From Otis tarda (Eukaryota; Chordata; Aves; Otidiformes; Otididae): a stretch of 64,000 bases of DNA. This document shows, in pieces, positions 61,315 to 64,000 of this stretch. Position numbers and translations under genes: made by a program. The notes beneath the pieces were generated by a model that saw nothing but the letters and a program-made list of their open reading frames with translations, was not told where the DNA came from and did not search any database. The stretch lies in the NCBI GenBank assembly GCA_026413225.1, contig CM048554.1, positions 51,013,963 to 51,077,962 of the forward strand, read 5' to 3'. Each line of letters begins with the position of its first letter. Within the stretch, counting starts at the first letter, position 1.

Positions 61315-62731
61315 ATAAGAAACTATTCTTTTTTCTTATGGTTTTTTTTGATGTCAGCATAAAATATGTAGGGGAAACTGAAAGGCATATCCACATAAGG
61401 AGTTATTTATGAGTAGGTGTATTACCACATGTTAATATTCTAGAGTAAGAGTTTTATGGAATTATTCAGGAGTAACCTTTGCACTTCAAATTCAGACTTC
61501 AGTTTGATTTAAATAACCTTACAAGCTTTGATGAGTTAATGTACAGAGATAATAGCACCTCAAATAAAGGGGATAAGAAAGAAAGCTATGATGCACACAA
61601 TATCTGTTTCACAACTGTATTGTTTTTGTTTTCCATAATGAGACTGTTTGAGTAGGAATTTACATTTCAACTGTGATAGTAAAAACTAATAATATTCTCA
61701 GCCAGTAACTTTGAGGTGTTCTAGGATCTCTCACCTGTAGTTGTGTGAAGGAATAACAACATAAGTGGTAAGCACGTATACTTAGCAACTGAATATCCTG
61801 CTCTTTTAAAGTATAGCTTGTTAGGTATGAGAGTCTCAAACTTAGGGGAAAAAGAAGGAAAAGAAGAAGAGAAATATTAAAAACATTGCATATTAACAGA
61901 CTTTTTACACTAATGCGAAGCTGCTTGATTGAGCAGCGTAGTGTCAACCATGTCTTTCTTCTAATGCTAAAAGTAATGCACATAGACAGAGTGACAATCA
62001 GAGTACAGCCTCCCATCAGCTGTAATTAATCTTTTAGTTAACAGAGACTAGAAAAGCTTCTCATCAGCCTCTTCTGAAGTCTGAGGCACCCTGTTTTTTG
62101 ATGTTTGCATTCTGAGTAAAATTGTCCCCACCAGTTCTAACAAATTGAAACACCAGGCTAATTATGGCAGCTAATGAAGTGTGTGGAATGGTCACAGCTT
62201 GTTGTGAAACTGTTCCTTCAGCTCAGATTAGAGTTTCATCAATCACTTTTTTAAACTGATCCAGAATTGCTTCTGCCCAGTGCTTGGCATTTTTAATGCT
62301 GTTTCTGTAATTGGTTTTTTCCCCAAAGCTTAGGCTATTTTTTGAAATATTACATTCTCAGGACAGGACTTACAAACTACAGTTTATAAAAAAACATTTC
62401 ATTATTGCCTCTATCAGCTGATCAAGTGCTAGAAAGCTAATAAAAGGAGCAGAAATATAAAATTTGATATATTGCTTTTAATCCAGCTAAAGGTAGCAAT
62501 AAAGCATATACACATATATGTATATGAATCATTATTACTGTGGGCTGGATGTATACTGCAATCTCATGAGACATGGTTTGTGGGCTGGATGGTTCAAATC
62601 CCACTGAAGGACCTAAATGAAATGAATCAGTTGGTCTTAGTTTATTTCCTAGTGGATTGTGATCCTCCATATATCACTCAAAGAGTTTGGCATGATTTGT
62701 AGTTTTTTGCAGATGCCCAAGCCTTTGGCAG

Positions 62732-62878
62732 GAGGAAGACCAAAATGTGTTGCTATTTAAACAATTTCCACACTTCAGGTCAAATCCAAAGTCCTCAGAG
62801 AAGTATGGGAAAATTTACAGTATAACCTATATTGCTACTACACTGTCAATGAATAAATTAGCATATAAAACTTTGTAA
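62732..62878 (+). CDS. SPATA17: Candidate SPATA17 terminal coding exon
   Basis: The frame that continues phase 0 from the 52477 exon runs from an acceptor-like cctttggcag (AG ends at 62731) for 48 codons to TAA at 62876-62878. It contains FKQFPHF and, at 62795-62821, SEKYGKIYS. Vertebrate SPATA17 ends with a short tail bearing a very similar SKYGK-YS motif directly after the previous exon, so position, order and phase all fit. Weaknesses are that the acceptor is mediocre, residues before and after the motif are poorly matched, and the tail would be longer than usual. An alternative AG just before TCCTCAGAG (62792) would also be in phase. The real last exon could lie beyond the window. Confidence 0.45.
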   Translation, partial: EEDQNVLLFKQFPHFRSNPKSSEKYGKIYSITYIATTLSMNKLAYKTL

Positions 62879-63734
62879 AAACTCCTAGCTCCTGTTCATT
62901 TCTAAGATATAATAGTAGTCAGCTATACATTGGAAGTTCTGCATAGACGTTAAAGGCATAGATGTTAAAGAAGGTCTGAGGCTAAATTCTTTCCTCAACA
63001 TGGACAACAGAGTGTAGAATTTAGTTTGGAAGTTATCCAGCTGAAAAATGAAATAAACTTTTACTTATGTACTGTCATAGAATATATTTGCACAAGTTGT
63101 TACATTTAGTATATGTAATATGTATTCCTATCAGAATCAAGACAGTATGATTTTAGGTTTGAAGTGTTCAGCCATCTGTTTTTTAAATTTGTACTAATAC
63201 ATGTAATCCATTTCGTTTTTCTGAACACTGTTGAAGCTGAAATAATGTTTGGCTATAAATATAAACTGTTCCTCTCCCTGAAGTTTCTTGATCAGCCACA
63301 GTTTGACAGAACTAGCTTCATGTCAATGCCAAAACAAATCTGTGGCATCTGAATGAATAATCAGTGTTAGTGGGGCTAGTCCTGAACTGTATCAAAGAAC
63401 AGGTGGATTTACTCAGAAGAAAAGGTGCCGTTGAAAAATGAAGAAAAACATGACACGCAAAGAATATATGTTGTCATATATGAATAAATACAGGCAGAAG
63501 AAATAGCAATAGGTGTTAGCCTAAGAGCTATTCCAGTTTTATTCATTAGTGAGAGCATTTGTGAACACTGGATAGGAGATGAGTAGTTTTTCTAGTGTTA
63601 GCTGATCTCCAAAGTAAGCTGCCTGCGAAATGAGAAAGGCCTTTTCCTGTTCGATCGTTTCAATCTCTTCTGAAGGTAGCTTGTATTTGCAAAACAGGAA
63701 AGCTGTTTTTCTCTTTGACTTTCATCATTGCTAG
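62879..63734 (+). other. Possible SPATA17 3' UTR and flank; no other gene seen
   Basis: If the terminal exon is correct, this is 3' UTR followed by flank. AATAAA-type signals occur at about 63049 (gaaataaac) and 63483 (gaataaata), but AT-richness makes such hits unreliable. No further coding, RNA gene or identified repeat is seen before the CR1 at the right edge. Confidence 0.35.
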
Positions 63735-64000
63735 GGCACATTGCTGACTCATGTTTAGCTAGTTGCCACCAGGACCCCAGGTCCTCTTCTGGAGAGCTGC
63801 TACTCAGTCTGTCAGCCTCCAGCATGCTTTGTTCCTGGGGTTAGTCTGTGCCAGGTGCATTTTTCTATACTGTATTTTGTGAAGTTCTGTCAGGCCATTC
63901 CTCTAACCTGTCTACATCACTCTGAATGACAGCCCTAAAGTGTATCGATGGCACCCATTAGTTTGGGGTTGTCCATGAACTTAATGACAGTGCATTCCAT
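63735..64000 (-). mobile_element. CR1 LINE, minus strand, cut by window edge
   Basis: On the + strand it shows ctgactcatgtttagctagt, ccaccaggaccccaggtcc, ggagagctgctactcagtct, cctctaacctgtctacatca and ccatgaacttaatgacagtg. These are the reverse complement of the CR1 reverse-transcriptase C-terminal region. It is more diverged than the 2857 copy and so probably older. Its left limit is soft, and it continues past 64000. Confidence 0.8.

Larger units (their letters stand above)
52613..62731 (+). other. SPATA17: SPATA17 intron or 3' region (about 10.1 kb if the terminal exon is right)
   Basis: Begins gtaagt. It holds four CR1 pieces (53205-53703, 53921-54002, 61087-61183 and 61265-61314), a 21-T tract inside the first, a 16-bp inverted repeat at 58570 and an A13 tract at 59908. 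Apart from these I see no gene or RNA gene. The extent depends on the terminal exon call at 62732. Confidence 0.65.

Noticed and set aside
63598..63825. Minus-strand 75-codon frame as a gene
   Set aside because: Its first half (DRLSSSSPEEDLGSW) is the CR1 reverse-transcriptase tail and the rest has no gene signal.
1..64000. CRISPR arrays, operons, ribosome binding sites or bacterial terminators
   Set aside because: The window is vertebrate nuclear DNA; no regular repeat-spacer pattern or prokaryotic gene layout is seen.

Overview
The window looks like a low-GC stretch of a bird macrochromosome. Its interspersed repeats are dominated by CR1 LINE fragments with the avian 3' end: a 'ttggactagatgatctt'-type core followed by ATTCTATG octamers. 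There are no bacterial-style gene arrays, and coding sequence occurs only as short exons with GT-AG borders separated by kilobases. Organism assignment is inference from repeats and gene content; no species is claimed.

The only gene I can support firmly is SPATA17 (spermatogenesis-associated protein 17, an IQ-motif, calmodulin-binding type protein of testis and motile cilia), on the + strand. Five coding exons are visible at 1713-1816, 20427-20550, 38017-38217, 42879-43021 and 52477-52612. All their junction phases are mutually consistent and give one uninterrupted frame of 708 nt, covering the last IQ motif to near the C-terminus. A sixth segment, 62732-62878, carries a short C-terminal match (SEKYGKIYS) in the right place and phase and may be the terminal coding exon. 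The first exons and the promoter lie to the left of the window.

The rest is intronic and 3'-flanking DNA: about 18.6, 17.5, 4.7, 9.5 and (if the terminal exon is right) 10.1 kb of introns. They hold CR1 copies at 2857-3700 (-), 53205-53703 (+), 53921-54002 (+), 61087-61183 (+), 61265-61314 (-) and 63735-64000 (-, running off the window). They also hold several older degraded repeats, including a tRNA-derived SINE-like piece, a palindromic element, an L3/CR1-type relic and a probable solo LTR or leader fragment, plus short tandem repeats, homopolymers and hairpins.

The most open question is on the minus strand inside the second visible intron. An LTR-like leader with a good splice donor (35578) is followed by an open exon-like segment with a good acceptor (34521), and another at 29288-29156. 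The phases are compatible throughout, which might be an LTR-driven antisense transcript. It is unproven, and purine bias explains part of the signal. An intronic open frame at 4573-5184 is also longer than expected for such AT-rich DNA.
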